Below are positions 54,383 to 63,964 of a stretch of DNA of 64,000 nucleotides, piece after piece. The translations under genes were made by a program, and so were the position numbers. This DNA is from CAG-303 sp034172985 (GTDB lineage Bacteria; Bacillota; Clostridia; Lachnospirales; Lachnospiraceae), in NCBI GenBank assembly GCA_034172985.1, contig JAXFDY010000189.1:15267-79266 (forward strand). The letters run 5' to 3'. The notes beneath the pieces are model-generated. The model saw only the letters and a list, made by a program, of their open reading frames with translations, had not been told where the DNA came from and did no database searches. How positions within the stretch are numbered: position 1 is the stretch's first letter; each line of letters begins with the position of its first letter.

Positions 54383-55211
54383 GACTACCCATCTTCTTTC
54401 CCAAAATCTCTAAAAAGCTCCTGCTTTTTAATTTGATAATTTCCACAGATAATTTAGACTTTTCGATTACAACTTTATCCCCTTCTTCTAAAATAATGTT
54501 ATCATCTCCATCAAAAAAAACTTTTTTGATATCATTATCATATTTTCTTCTGGAACAAGCCTGTATCTCGATTACATCCTCCCCATCCAAAATAATACTT
54601 CTGGTATTTAATGTATGCGGACAAATAGGAGTCATTAATATCAACTGGGCAGATGGTTTTACGATTGGTCCGCCTGCTGACATACTGTATGCTGTGGAAC
54701 CTGTAGGGGTTGAAATAATAATGCCGTCAGCATTATATTCACTGAGACGCATACCATTTACAAATATCGTAAGCTGCATGACTCTCATGAGGCTGCTCCG
54801 GTTAATAACAATATCGTTTAATGCCACATTTTCCATAACTACCTTGTCTCCCCGGACAATGCTTCCTTTCAGAAGCATCCTCTTTTCCACGAAAAACTGG
54901 TCTGCAATCAGCCGGTTTAAAGTCCCGATAATGTCATCTTTTTCCACCTCAGCCAAGAAACCCAGATTTCCGAAATTGATTCCGATTAATCTGATATTTG
55001 TCTCTACCAGTTCTCTGGCTGCCTGCAAAAGTGTGCCATCGCCTCCCAGTACAATGGCACACTGTGTATCTCCTGATATATTCTCTTTTTTAACATATCC
55101 GGAATTTATCGTACAAATACAGCCTTTTTCTTCCAGATATTTTTTTATCTCTTTTGCCGCTTCTGCAATTTCCGGCCTTTCTCTCATGGCTACCACACAA
55201 AACCTATTCAT
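54363..55211 (-). CDS. nadK: NAD kinase
   Basis: NadK phosphorylates NAD to NADP. The protein, about 282 residues, has the GGDGT motif (VLGGDGTLLQAARE), FGNLGFLAE and ISTPTGSTAYSMSAGGPIV. The ATG at 55211 overlaps dxs by 8 bases, with AAGAGG upstream; the GTG two codons earlier is less likely. Confidence 0.96.
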   Translation of the reverse strand: MNRFCVVAMRERPEIAEAAKEIKKYLEEKGCICTINSGYVKKENISGDTQCAIVLGGDGTLLQAARELVETNIRLIGINFGNLGFLAEVEKDDIIGTLNRLIADQFFVEKRMLLKGSIVRGDKVVMENVALNDIVINRSSLMRVMQLTIFVNGMRLSEYNADGIIISTPTGSTAYSMSAGGPIVKPSAQLILMTPICPHTLNTRSIILDGEDVIEIQACSRRKYDNDIKKVFFDGDDNIILEEGDKVVIEKSKLSVEIIKLKSRSFLEILGKKMGSHERTEA

Positions 55212-57108
55212 GCACACCTCTTACTTCCATCTTCTCAAATTCATCCATTGAATGAACCTTTCTGACGATCTTATTTATAATTGAATCTGTATCTAATCCA
55301 CATTCTTTTCGTAAAAGTTCTACCGCACCATGCTCCAGATAAAGATTTGGCACACCGATATTGCATACTTCAATTTTTCTGTCAAAGCCGCTTATAAAAC
55401 GTGTAACGATTTCCCCATATCCACCGTTTAACACATTTTCTTCCAATGTAACAATAAGTTTATGATCCTCTGTCAGCTTCTCGATACATTTTTCATCAAT
55501 TGGCTTAACAAATCTGACATTTACAACCGTTACACGATATCCCATTTTCTTAAGCCTGTCTCTTACCTCTACAGCCGTCTCAACCATGGAACCCACAGCC
55601 AGAATTGCAATGTCTTTTTCTTTATAAAGAATCTCACTCCTTCCGTATACAATCGGTGCCCGAAACTCTTTTAATCCCTCATATGCCTCTCCTCTCGGAT
55701 AACGGATGGCAAATGGACCTTCATAATATGTGGAATATTTCAATACATCTGCAAGCTCATATTTATTCTTTGGTGCAAATATACTCATATTGGGAATAGA
55801 ATTCAGATATGATAAATCGAAAATTCCCTGATGAGTCTCACCATCTCCACCTACTAATCCCGCACGGTCTATGGCAAATACTACCGGAAGATCCTGAATA
55901 CAGACATCGTGGAGTATTTGGTCATAAGCCCTTTGAAGAAATGAAGAATAAATGGCTACATATGGTTTTAAACCTGCCGCAGCCAGACCTGCACTAAACG
56001 TTACTGCATGTTCCTCCGCAATTCCAACATCAAAAAATCTTGACGGAAAATGCTTGCTGAATTTATTCAACCCTGTACCATCTGCCATGGCAGCCGTAAT
56101 AGCTACTATCTTTCTATTCTCCGCTGCCAGGTTTGTGATCACTTTTGAAAATATATCGGTATAACTCGGCCTGTTTTTTGGCTTTAATATCTCACCGGTA
56201 TTTTTATCAAAAGGTTCAACTCCATGAAATTTAGATGGCTTACGCTCGGCATATTCATATCCTTTCCCCTTTTGGGTTACAACATGAACAAGCACCGCAT
56301 GGTCCAGTTTTTTTGCCTCATTAAAAACTTTCACCATCTGTTGGATATTATGTCCATCAATAGGTCCAAGATAGGTAATACCCATATTTTCAAAAAACAT
56401 TCCCGGAACCATTAACTGCTTTAAACTGCTCTTTGTTTTATCTACATGATGAACAATTTTTTCACCCACAACCGGAATCTTATTTAATGTATTTTTTACT
56501 CCTGATTTTAATTCCGTATAAACGTCCGCCGTACGAAGACCGGAAAGATATGCAGAAAAACCGCCCACATTTTCTGATATAGACATATTATTATCATTTA
56601 AAATAATAATAAAATTCCTTTTTAACTGTGCGGCATTATTCAAGGCTTCATAGGCCATTCCGCCTGTGAAAGCCCCATCTCCAATCACTGCCACCACAGT
56701 ACTGTTATTTCCGTTGATTTGAAATCCATTGGCAATACCCAGTGCAGCCGATATGGATGTGGAGCTATGACCTGTCCCAAAAGGATCGCACTCACTCTCC
56801 CTGCGTTTTGGAAATCCGCTGATTCCCCCATATGTCCGGAGTCCGTTAAACTCATCTTTTCTTCCTGTCAGGATTTTATGGGTATAAGACTGATGTCCTA
56901 CATCCCATATTATTTTATCCTCCGGCATATTCAGGCAAAGATGAAGTGCCATGGTCAGTTCAACTACTCCCAGATTGGATGCCAGATGTCCACCGCAATC
57001 TGATATTTTTTCTATTAAAAATTCCCTTATTTCATCAGAAAGAATATTATAATCTTCTCTATCAATTTTTTTTATGTCATTGGGATTAACAATTTGATCT
57101 AATAACAT
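55204..57108 (-). CDS. dxs: 1-deoxy-D-xylulose-5-phosphate synthase
   Basis: DXS starts the MEP isoprenoid pathway from pyruvate and glyceraldehyde-3-P with thiamine diphosphate. The 634-residue protein has SNLGVVELTMALH, WDVGHQSYTHKILTGR, GHSSTSISAALG, the ThDP motif GDGAFTGGMAYEALNNA...NDNNMSIS and AEEHAVTFSAGLA. The start at 57108 has GGAGGG upstream. Confidence 0.97.
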   Translation of the reverse strand: MLLDQIVNPNDIKKIDREDYNILSDEIREFLIEKISDCGGHLASNLGVVELTMALHLCLNMPEDKIIWDVGHQSYTHKILTGRKDEFNGLRTYGGISGFPKRRESECDPFGTGHSSTSISAALGIANGFQINGNNSTVVAVIGDGAFTGGMAYEALNNAAQLKRNFIIILNDNNMSISENVGGFSAYLSGLRTADVYTELKSGVKNTLNKIPVVGEKIVHHVDKTKSSLKQLMVPGMFFENMGITYLGPIDGHNIQQMVKVFNEAKKLDHAVLVHVVTQKGKGYEYAERKPSKFHGVEPFDKNTGEILKPKNRPSYTDIFSKVITNLAAENRKIVAITAAMADGTGLNKFSKHFPSRFFDVGIAEEHAVTFSAGLAAAGLKPYVAIYSSFLQRAYDQILHDVCIQDLPVVFAIDRAGLVGGDGETHQGIFDLSYLNSIPNMSIFAPKNKYELADVLKYSTYYEGPFAIRYPRGEAYEGLKEFRAPIVYGRSEILYKEKDIAILAVGSMVETAVEVRDRLKKMGYRVTVVNVRFVKPIDEKCIEKLTEDHKLIVTLEENVLNGGYGEIVTRFISGFDRKIEVCNIGVPNLYLEHGAVELLRKECGLDTDSIINKIVRKVHSMDEFEKMEVRGVHE

Positions 57109-57137
57109 ATTACCCTCCATACCTGACGGCATATCTA

Positions 57138-58028
57138 CTACTTTTCTCTTGAAATGAGACTTATCAATAGTTCACGTAAAAACTCATTTTTATATTCAAA
57201 TTCATCCAACAGACGAATTGCCTCATCTGAATACTCCCGGACTTTTGTTCTTGCTCCCTCCAGTCCTAAAATAGTCACATAAGTAGTCTTATGATTTTTC
57301 TCATCACTTAACACCGGTTTTCCCAAAACCTCTGTAGTACTGGTTACATCCAGTATATCGTCCTGCACCTGAAATGCAAGTCCCACATACAATGCAATTT
57401 TTCCGATTTTTTCCACTTCTTCGTCTCTTGCCCCTGCCAATACAGCCCCGGTCATCATAGAAGCCTGAATCAGGGCACCTGTCTTTAACTCGTGAATAAA
57501 ATGCAGTATTTCTTCATCGAGGGATTTGTCTGTATATTCCACATCTACTGTCTGTCCACCTATCATACCATAAATACCGGCTTTTTCTGCTAACACCTGC
57601 ATCGCTTTCGCAGCCCGGTCCATATGCTGGCTATTTACAACTGCTTTTGCACAGGTTTCAAAAGCAAAGTTTAACAATCCATCTCCTGCCAGTACACCCA
57701 TTGCATGACCATATTTTTTATGTGTCGTAAGTTTGCCTCTTCTGTAATCATCGTTATCCATCGCAGGAAGATCATCATGTACCAAGGAATATGTATGAAT
57801 CATCTCCATCGCCGCCATAAATGGTTCCACATCTTTTCCCTCATATCCGAAAAGTCTTGCAGTCTCCTGCAGCAGCATTGGACGAAGCCTCTTACCTCCG
57901 GCACTGATACTGTAGTTCATTGCTTCTATTATTGTTTTCTGGTATCCTTCTTCTTTTGGCATATAAGCATAAATTATTTTTTCTACCTCTGCAGTTCTTC
58001 CTGCAAGTTCTTTCTTAAAATCAGACAT
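57138..58028 (-). CDS. ispA: Polyprenyl (farnesyl) diphosphate synthase
   Basis: The 296-residue protein condenses C5 isoprenoid units. It shows both Asp-rich motifs: DDLPAMDNDD (first) and DDILD (second), with GGKRLRPML near the N-terminus. Context (xseB upstream, dxs downstream) is that of farnesyl diphosphate synthase. Confidence 0.95.
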   Translation of the reverse strand: MSDFKKELAGRTAEVEKIIYAYMPKEEGYQKTIIEAMNYSISAGGKRLRPMLLQETARLFGYEGKDVEPFMAAMEMIHTYSLVHDDLPAMDNDDYRRGKLTTHKKYGHAMGVLAGDGLLNFAFETCAKAVVNSQHMDRAAKAMQVLAEKAGIYGMIGGQTVDVEYTDKSLDEEILHFIHELKTGALIQASMMTGAVLAGARDEEVEKIGKIALYVGLAFQVQDDILDVTSTTEVLGKPVLSDEKNHKTTYVTILGLEGARTKVREYSDEAIRLLDEFEYKNEFLRELLISLISREK

Positions 58029-58043
58029 GATGCTCCCTCCAAA

Positions 58044-58241
58044 CTATTCCTCGTGTTTCTCATTTAATACAATGATTTTCTTTTCCGTCTCATCTAATTT
58101 TTCCCTGAGCTGTTTTACAATTGTGATTCCTTTATGATACAAATCAAAAGATTCCTCAAGACTAATCTCATCTTTTTCCATCTGCGACATTATTTCCCCC
58201 AGTTGCTCAAATCCCTGATCTATCGTCATCTTTTTCGCCAT
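58044..58241 (-). CDS. xseB: Exonuclease VII small subunit
   Basis: The 65-residue helical protein has the family pattern FEQLGEIMSQMEKDEISLEESFDLYHKGI. It pairs with XseA. Its start overlaps the end of xseA by 35 bases, with GGAGG upstream. Confidence 0.93.
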   Translation of the reverse strand: MAKKMTIDQGFEQLGEIMSQMEKDEISLEESFDLYHKGITIVKQLREKLDETEKKIIVLNEKHEE

Positions 58242-59433
58242 AAATTACCTCCACAACTTCCGTGTCTATCTCACCGTCACTTACTAATATTTTTAATTTG
58301 TCTCCTCTTCCGACTCCCCGGACCGTCTTTACATTTTTTCCATGACTGTCCTGCACATAAGAAAATCCACTTTCCAATTTCGTTAAAGGAGATAAACCAT
58401 TCAAACGTTCTGCTGCCAAACTAAGCCGATGCTTATTAAACTGTAGCTTTCGATTCAACAATTCCCCCATCTTATCCATATTATAATCTAATCGTTGTCT
58501 TTTATCCTGAATCATCTTTACCGGATTCATTCGTTCCAGTCTGAGATGATAATTTTCCAGAAGGTTCCTTTTCTGTTCATATTTGTTTCTGACATTTTTC
58601 TTTAAAGTGTAACAAATATTATCCATATCCTCCCGGAATTTCAGATAATCAAAAACTGCCAGCTCCGCTGCCGCTGATGGAGTCGGTGCGCGCATATCTG
58701 CCACAAAATCAGTAATGGTTGTATCTGTCTCGTGACCGACTGCTGAAATCACTGGTGTCTGACAGGCAAAAACCGCCCTTGCCACAGCCTCCTCATTAAA
58801 TGCCCATAAGTCTTCTATCGAACCGCCCCCACGCCCAATAATAATCACATCAAGATTCATGGCATCCAGACAATGAATCCCACTGATAATCGAAGGGACT
58901 GCTTCTTCCCCCTGTACGAGGGCCGGACATAGATAGAGCTGTACATATGGATTTCTCCTTGAAGCAATATTCATGATATCGCGAATAGCTGCTCCGGTCT
59001 CAGAGGTCACGATACCTACATTCAAAGCATATTTCGGAATCGGCTTTTTATACTCCTGATTAAACATGCCCATTTCCAGAAGCTCTTTTTTTAATTCCTC
59101 AAATTTTCGGAACAGATCACCTTCTCCGTCATCAACAATTTCATTCGCATATAACTGATATTTCCCATCCCGCTCATAAACATTTACACTTCCTGATGCG
59201 ACAACCTTCTGTCCATCTTTCATATGAAATTTCAGTCCCTTGCGGTTTCCGGCAAACATCACTGCTGAAATACTGGCATTCGCATCTTTTAATGTGAAAT
59301 AAATATGACCGGAAGAATGATATTTACAATTAGAAACTTCGCCCTTGATACGAATCGTACCCAGAGCGAAATCTTCCTCAAATAAATGTTTTATATAAGA
59401 ATTAACCTGTGAAACTGTATACACACTTCCCAT
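58207..59433 (-). CDS. xseA: Exonuclease VII large subunit
   Basis: XseA degrades single-stranded DNA from both ends. The product is about 408 residues, with an OB-fold N-terminal domain (YTVSQVNSYIKHLFEEDFAL, GEVSNCKYHSSGHIYFTLKD), the catalytic domain (VITSETGAAIRDI-like, IIGRGGGSIEDLWAFNEE, SAVGHETDTTITDFVADMRAPTPSAAAE) and coiled coils. The start at 59433 has GTGGAGA upstream. Confidence 0.95.
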   Translation of the reverse strand: MGSVYTVSQVNSYIKHLFEEDFALGTIRIKGEVSNCKYHSSGHIYFTLKDANASISAVMFAGNRKGLKFHMKDGQKVVASGSVNVYERDGKYQLYANEIVDDGEGDLFRKFEELKKELLEMGMFNQEYKKPIPKYALNVGIVTSETGAAIRDIMNIASRRNPYVQLYLCPALVQGEEAVPSIISGIHCLDAMNLDVIIIGRGGGSIEDLWAFNEEAVARAVFACQTPVISAVGHETDTTITDFVADMRAPTPSAAAELAVFDYLKFREDMDNICYTLKKNVRNKYEQKRNLLENYHLRLERMNPVKMIQDKRQRLDYNMDKMGELLNRKLQFNKHRLSLAAERLNGLSPLTKLESGFSYVQDSHGKNVKTVRGVGRGDKLKILVSDGEIDTEVVEVIYGEKDDDRSGI

Positions 59434-59454
59434 ATCTGTCTCCACTATTCCAAA

Positions 59455-59853
59455 CTAGCTTACTAATTTTGCAAGAATACCATTGACAAAAGCCGGGGAA
59501 TCATCCCCTCCAAACTTCTTTGCCAGCTCTACAGCTTCATTAATGGCCACTCCCACAGGAATATCATCATCATATTTCATTTCATAATAAGCCAGACGCA
59601 TAATTGTAAGATCTACTCTTGACATTCTGTTTATTTTCCATCCTTCTGATACTTCGTCTATGGCTTTATCGATATCTTCCAGCCGGTCCAGAATTTTCAT
59701 CAGCTTTTCATAAATATATGTCCGGTCATTTTCATCTTCTATCTGAAAAGCCTCTACATAAAACCCGAACTGTTCTTCCAATTCCTCTGTTTCATGAAAC
59801 TCTTTTCTGAACAACATCATAAATGTACTCTCTCTCAGTTCTCTTCTTGTCAT
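59455..59853 (-). CDS. nusB: Transcription antitermination protein NusB
   Basis: NusB acts with NusE in rRNA antitermination. The 132-residue helical protein begins TRRELRESTFMMLF and ends with the conserved VAINEAVELAKKFGGDDSPAFVNGILAKL. It lies 22 bases before xseA and about 110 after the Asp23 gene. Confidence 0.95.
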   Translation of the reverse strand: MTRRELRESTFMMLFRKEFHETEELEEQFGFYVEAFQIEDENDRTYIYEKLMKILDRLEDIDKAIDEVSEGWKINRMSRVDLTIMRLAYYEMKYDDDIPVGVAINEAVELAKKFGGDDSPAFVNGILAKLVS

Positions 59854-59919
59854 CTCTATCCTCCACTATATCCTGTATATCATCTATGTCAAGGTTCATT
59901 CTTTCTCTTACACTTCATA

Positions 59920-59947
59920 CAGCCGAGCAGGATTTCCCGCCCGGCTG
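59920..59947 (-). terminator. Hairpin between the asp23 gene and nusB
   Basis: A GC-rich stem (59920-59931 with 59936-59947, two mismatches) follows the Asp23 stop on the minus strand. No U-tract follows, so it may be a weak terminator or a processing site within the operon. Confidence 0.4.
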
Positions 59948-59966
59948 TCATTCATCACTTTATTCT

Positions 59967-60329
59967 CTATTTTGCTCCGTCCAGTGCGACTCCTGCAATC
60001 TGGACATTCACATCTGCTACCTTTAATCCAGTCATATTCTCAATGGATGCTTTTACTTTTTCCTGAACATTAGCAGCTACCTCAGGTACATTGTAACCAT
60101 ACTTGATGTTCAAAGACAACTCTACATTGACCTTTCCCTCTTCCACTGCTACTTTGACACCCTTGGACAAGTTTTTCATACCAAGCTTGGAAATAATCTC
60201 TTTTGTAATATTTCCTGCCATAGACGCAACGCCTTCTATCTCTGTTGCCGCGATACCTGCTATAATTGCAACCACATCATCTGCAATCTTTACTTCACCT
60301 ACACCAGCATCGTGCATTCTCTGTTCCAT
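59967..60329 (-). CDS. Asp23/Gls24 family envelope stress protein
   Basis: The 120-residue protein is one Asp23/Gls24 domain (VKIADDVVAIIAGIAATEIEGVASMAG, VEEGKVNVELSLNIKYGYNVPEV). These are small cell-envelope-associated proteins of Firmicutes; the location between spoIIIAH and nusB is conserved. The ATG at 60329 has GGAGG 7 bases upstream. Confidence 0.9.
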   Translation of the reverse strand: MEQRMHDAGVGEVKIADDVVAIIAGIAATEIEGVASMAGNITKEIISKLGMKNLSKGVKVAVEEGKVNVELSLNIKYGYNVPEVAANVQEKVKASIENMTGLKVADVNVQIAGVALDGAK

Positions 60330-60408
60330 AATCATACCTCCAATTGTTTCTAGATGCCTTCACACCAAATCTTAGGTTTATTATACCAAAAATGATGATA
60401 AATGCAAC

Positions 60409-61023
60409 TTATTTTTCGATATTCTTAACTGCTGTAATCGTAATCTGATCTGCACTCACACCTGCTTTTGTTTTGACGATTTCTTCAATCTGAGCTCTCG
60501 CTGCATTATCCAGAGAGTCTGCCACCACCATTACATCAACGCCCTCCTCAGAAATAGTAACAGCCACATTTTCATATCCTTTTGCCTCGATCAGTGCCTC
60601 CGCTGCAGACTCTTTTTCTGCATTTTCCGTCAGTTCCACCATTCGTTCCACCGCGGAAGTCTTTTCTTCATCACTCAGCTCCTGGTTATTGATAATTTCC
60701 ATCAGAGCTTCTTTACTATTTGCCCTGACCTCTTCTCTTGCCAATTTTGCTTCCACAATAAAATCCACGGTACCCGCTGCATTTACAAGCACTGCTTCTC
60801 CCGGTTCTCCCTCAATGTCAATTTCATTACTGGCAATATCAGAAGAAGCTGCTGCTGTATCTTCCTGTACTGTAGTCTCCTCTGCAGTTGTCTCTTCCGT
60901 TACTTTCGCTCCTGCTAATGTTCCTTCTTTCTCTGTTTTTTCTACATGATTCAGATAACCGGCAACAGCGATTAGCGCTGCCAGTGCAGTAATAACTAAC
61001 TGATTTTTCCGGAATAATCTCAT
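60409..61023 (-). CDS. spoIIIAH: Stage III sporulation protein AH
   Basis: SpoIIIAH is the mother-cell protein that meets forespore SpoIIQ to form the channel. The 204-residue protein has an N-terminal membrane helix (QLVITALAALIAVAGYLNH), a low-complexity Thr/Glu linker, and a C-terminal ring-building (YscJ/FliF-like) domain with REEVRANSKEALMEIINN and the ending GVSADQITITAVKN. It is last in the spoIIIA operon. Confidence 0.9.
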   Translation of the reverse strand: MRLFRKNQLVITALAALIAVAGYLNHVEKTEKEGTLAGAKVTEETTAEETTVQEDTAAASSDIASNEIDIEGEPGEAVLVNAAGTVDFIVEAKLAREEVRANSKEALMEIINNQELSDEEKTSAVERMVELTENAEKESAAEALIEAKGYENVAVTISEEGVDVMVVADSLDNAARAQIEEIVKTKAGVSADQITITAVKNIEK

Positions 61024-61061
61024 ATAGCCCTCCTAATGCAATATTTATGTACTACTATCCA

Positions 61062-61628
61062 TTATACGGTTACCATAATTTTATTAATCTCTATGCCAAA
61101 TAATGCCTTAATCAGACTGATAATTTTTTCTTTTATTACCGGACTATCTCCTCCATCTGCCACAACAGCGACTCCCTCTACTTCCGGTGAAATTTCCGAT
61201 AGTACATACGGCACTTCCTGACCGGAGCTATCCCTGATATAGACAGTACTCTCATCTTTTCCATATGAAGAGATACTTCTCTGTCCTCCTTCACTGTCAG
61301 ACTCACTGGTATCTTCCGAGTTTACACTCTCATCTTTTAATATTTCCTTGCTTGCACCACTTTTCAGGGTAATCATCACATGTACCTGTTCTACACCCTC
61401 TATCTCCCCGATTAATTCCTCAAGCCTGCTTTCCAGTTTTTCTACATATTCTTCCATATCATCTTTTTCCAGCGAAACAGCCTGAGTTGCTGACAATGTC
61501 TGCGTCTGTTCCTCCTGTTTTTCCTCACCGGAAGGCACCGAGCAAAACAGCAGCAGGCCGCCGGCCAGAGCTAGCAGAAGCAGCTTATCTTTTCCTATTT
61601 TTCCCACCATTTCTTTATAATTTCTCAT
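61062..61628 (-). CDS. spoIIIAG: Stage III sporulation protein AG
   Basis: The 188-residue protein has one membrane helix (LLLLALAGGLLLFC) and the ring-forming domain that makes the large SpoIIIAG oligomer: LESRLEELIGEIEGVEQVHVMITLKSG, PEVEGVAVVADGGDSPVIKEKII. It lies between spoIIIAF and spoIIIAH. Confidence 0.92.
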   Translation of the reverse strand: MRNYKEMVGKIGKDKLLLLALAGGLLLFCSVPSGEEKQEEQTQTLSATQAVSLEKDDMEEYVEKLESRLEELIGEIEGVEQVHVMITLKSGASKEILKDESVNSEDTSESDSEGGQRSISSYGKDESTVYIRDSSGQEVPYVLSEISPEVEGVAVVADGGDSPVIKEKIISLIKALFGIEINKIMVTV

Positions 61629-61632
61629 GTTA

Positions 61633-62208
61633 TCACCCTTTTATGATAATAATATTCTCTTCCCCAATCCCATATATATCTATAATATTATTTTTCAATT
61701 TTATGATATCCGGACTTTCTGTTTCCGTCTGTTCTTCAGTTTCTGTTAATGAAATATGTACTTTTTCCACCTCACTTTCCTGTACAGTTCCATCATCAGT
61801 ATCTATTTCCAGTTCGATGCGGCTTAATTTAATCTCATTTTCTGATAATACAATCTGGCATCTGTTCAAAACAATTCCTTCCTGTTCTGCCAATTCCCTG
61901 ATACCTGACTCCACAGTCTCTTTATATTGCTGTGTATATTGTTCCGTCAGGTAAACGTCTCCTTCTGCAATCATATCTTCACATTGCCTGATTGTCTGGT
62001 CCAGCTGCGTCTTTTTCAAAAAGCTATCTGCTGTTCCCGTAAAATCCACAAGCCAGTTAAAAGATTTTAAAACAAGCAGAATCAGAATAACTCCACTGCA
62101 TAAACGAAGCATTTTCTGAAATCCCTGATTTGATATCAGATTTAACAGCACTGTCTCTAAAATCAGAAAGGAAACGATTGATTTACTATTTTCCAACAGA
62201 TTTTCCAT
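61633..62208 (-). CDS. spoIIIAF: Stage III sporulation protein AF
   Basis: The 191-residue protein has two N-terminal membrane helices (SFLILETVLLNLI, GVILILLVLKSF) and a C-terminal domain. The start at 62208 has AGGAGG upstream; the longer frame overlaps spoIIIAE and is not supported. Confidence 0.88.
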   Translation of the reverse strand: MENLLENSKSIVSFLILETVLLNLISNQGFQKMLRLCSGVILILLVLKSFNWLVDFTGTADSFLKKTQLDQTIRQCEDMIAEGDVYLTEQYTQQYKETVESGIRELAEQEGIVLNRCQIVLSENEIKLSRIELEIDTDDGTVQESEVEKVHISLTETEEQTETESPDIIKLKNNIIDIYGIGEENIIIIKG

Positions 62209-62216
62209 CCTGCCTC

Positions 62217-63338
62217 CTAATTCGTCACAATACATAATATAGCGACTGATAATGACAACATAATAACCTGTGTAATAACCACTTTATTTAACAGCAGCAC
62301 CCCCGTGGCAGTGGCGTCCACGCATCCGGATATTCTTCCGTCTGTCATGGGTTGAATCAAAGCTGCCGTAATTTTATATGTCACGACAAAAACCAGCATT
62401 TTAATACATGGTACAGCCACTATCAACACCAGAATCAAAATCACAGCTCCGCCTACCGCATTTTTTACTATCACTGCCGATGACATAAAAACACTTCCTG
62501 CACTTGTGAAATCTTCCATTCCCGGTATCAGGTTTGCAATTTTAACCACCGTATTTTTACCTGCCGAATCTACTCCCGGTAAAATCATTCCCTTAATCAG
62601 ATTCAGCCCCATAACAAGACCTGTAAAACATTTTAAAAACCATAAGACAAAGCCTTTAAAGACACCCCCAAACTTTGACAAATAATCTTCTTTCATAAGA
62701 TTGTTTATAATCATAATGATTACATAAAATAATACGGCAGGTAAAAGAATATTCCGAATAATAATTTCCCCTGCATATATTAAAAATAAAGCTATTTCGC
62801 CAAATCCAAGTGCTGTTGCCTGTCCACTGCACAATCCCACAGACAAAACCATGGATGGGATTACAATTTCTATAAATCCCGTAATATTATCCGTCACTTC
62901 ATAAACCATATCTAGAATCACCCGAAAAGACTCGATCAATGAAGTTGCCATCAGAATATATGTAATAAAAAAACCCATTTCCGAAATATCTGTTTTTTCA
63001 ATTAATAGCGATAGATTTGTAAACATAGCGGATATAACTGCCAGAATCATAATTTTTATCATTGCATATTTGTGATAAAGCAATTCCTGAAAAAACAAAT
63101 CAATAAATTCCTCTTTTACCATTGACAGACTTTGTGAAAAATCTCCCTGCATCAGTGTAGTGACAATCTCCTGAAAACTATAAGACTGGTTATATTTCTC
63201 TAATTTTTCATCTACTTCCGAAAAATCATATAAATCTAACAGATTTGTGTCTTCCTGGGAAGCAAATATTTCTTTTGTCGAAAAAAATGTTATCATTAAA
63301 AATGCGATTACACATACCTTCCACATTCTCTGTTTCAT
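62217..63338 (-). CDS. spoIIIAE: Stage III sporulation protein AE
   Basis: The 373-residue protein has a signal peptide (WKVCVIAFLMITFFSTKEIFA) and about eight membrane helices; it is the largest membrane part of the SpoIIIA channel. Conserved sequence includes NLIPGMEDFTSAGSVFMSSAVIVKNAVG and ALIQPMTDGRISGCVDATATGVLLLNKVV. Confidence 0.94.
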   Translation of the reverse strand: MKQRMWKVCVIAFLMITFFSTKEIFASQEDTNLLDLYDFSEVDEKLEKYNQSYSFQEIVTTLMQGDFSQSLSMVKEEFIDLFFQELLYHKYAMIKIMILAVISAMFTNLSLLIEKTDISEMGFFITYILMATSLIESFRVILDMVYEVTDNITGFIEIVIPSMVLSVGLCSGQATALGFGEIALFLIYAGEIIIRNILLPAVLFYVIIMIINNLMKEDYLSKFGGVFKGFVLWFLKCFTGLVMGLNLIKGMILPGVDSAGKNTVVKIANLIPGMEDFTSAGSVFMSSAVIVKNAVGGAVILILVLIVAVPCIKMLVFVVTYKITAALIQPMTDGRISGCVDATATGVLLLNKVVITQVIMLSLSVAILCIVTN

Positions 63339-63347
63339 TTTGCCTCC

Positions 63348-63734
63348 TTAACCTAAAACCTGATTAATCGTCTCCAGGAGGGAAAGAATCACAGGCATAC
63401 TTACTGCCAGAACACTGATTTTTCCAAATATCTGTAACTGGTTGGACAACGCCTGATAGCCGCAGTCCTTACATAAATCAGTAGAAAACTGTGTCAGATA
63501 GGAAATTCCTACAATCTTAATTAACGTATTGAGATATGCCTCATCAAAATGAATATAAGTCTTGATTTTCTCAATCGCTTCCAATATGGTCCTCATACCG
63601 CTAATGATAAAAAAACTCAGGCATACTGTAACGGCAACTATCATATAAACACTGTATTCGTTTTTTCCCTGTTTCAGCATGACTGCCATTAATGCGGCTG
63701 CTATCCCAAGAAACATAATACCCACAAAGCTCAT
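63348..63734 (-). CDS. spoIIIAD: Stage III sporulation protein AD
   Basis: The 128-residue protein has four membrane segments and the SpoIIIAC/AD-family sequence FDEAYLNTLIKIVGISYLTQFSTDLCKDCGY. It lies 10 bases downstream of spoIIIAC. Confidence 0.94.
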   Translation of the reverse strand: MSFVGIMFLGIAAALMAVMLKQGKNEYSVYMIVAVTVCLSFFIISGMRTILEAIEKIKTYIHFDEAYLNTLIKIVGISYLTQFSTDLCKDCGYQALSNQLQIFGKISVLAVSMPVILSLLETINQVLG

Positions 63735-63743
63735 ATCTGCCTC

Positions 63744-63938
63744 CTATAGCATGAATAAATCTTTCACCGTTTCAAAAAGTTCAGATATGTATGGTATAAT
63801 CCAGAAAAGTACGAGTACCACCCCTGCCAGTCCCACGAGAAATACATGCTCTTCCCTGCCACTCTGTTTTAAAATCTGGCTTACAACCGAAACAAGAATG
63901 CCTACAGCTGCTATTTTAAAAATCAAATTAATATCCAC
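63744..63938 (-). CDS. spoIIIAC: Stage III sporulation protein AC
   Basis: The 64-residue protein has two membrane helices and the family sequence IFKIAAVGILVSVVSQILKQSGREE. It starts at GTG with ATGAGGTGA upstream. Confidence 0.94.
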   Translation of the reverse strand: MDINLIFKIAAVGILVSVVSQILKQSGREEHVFLVGLAGVVLVLFWIIPYISELFETVKDLFML

Positions 63939-63964
63939 TGATATTCACCTCATTTCCATAATCA

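Noticed and set aside
54433..55251. Long open frame of 272 codons on the plus strand
   Set aside because: It lies entirely opposite nadK, which has clear family motifs; the translation has no recognisable domain and no ribosome site.
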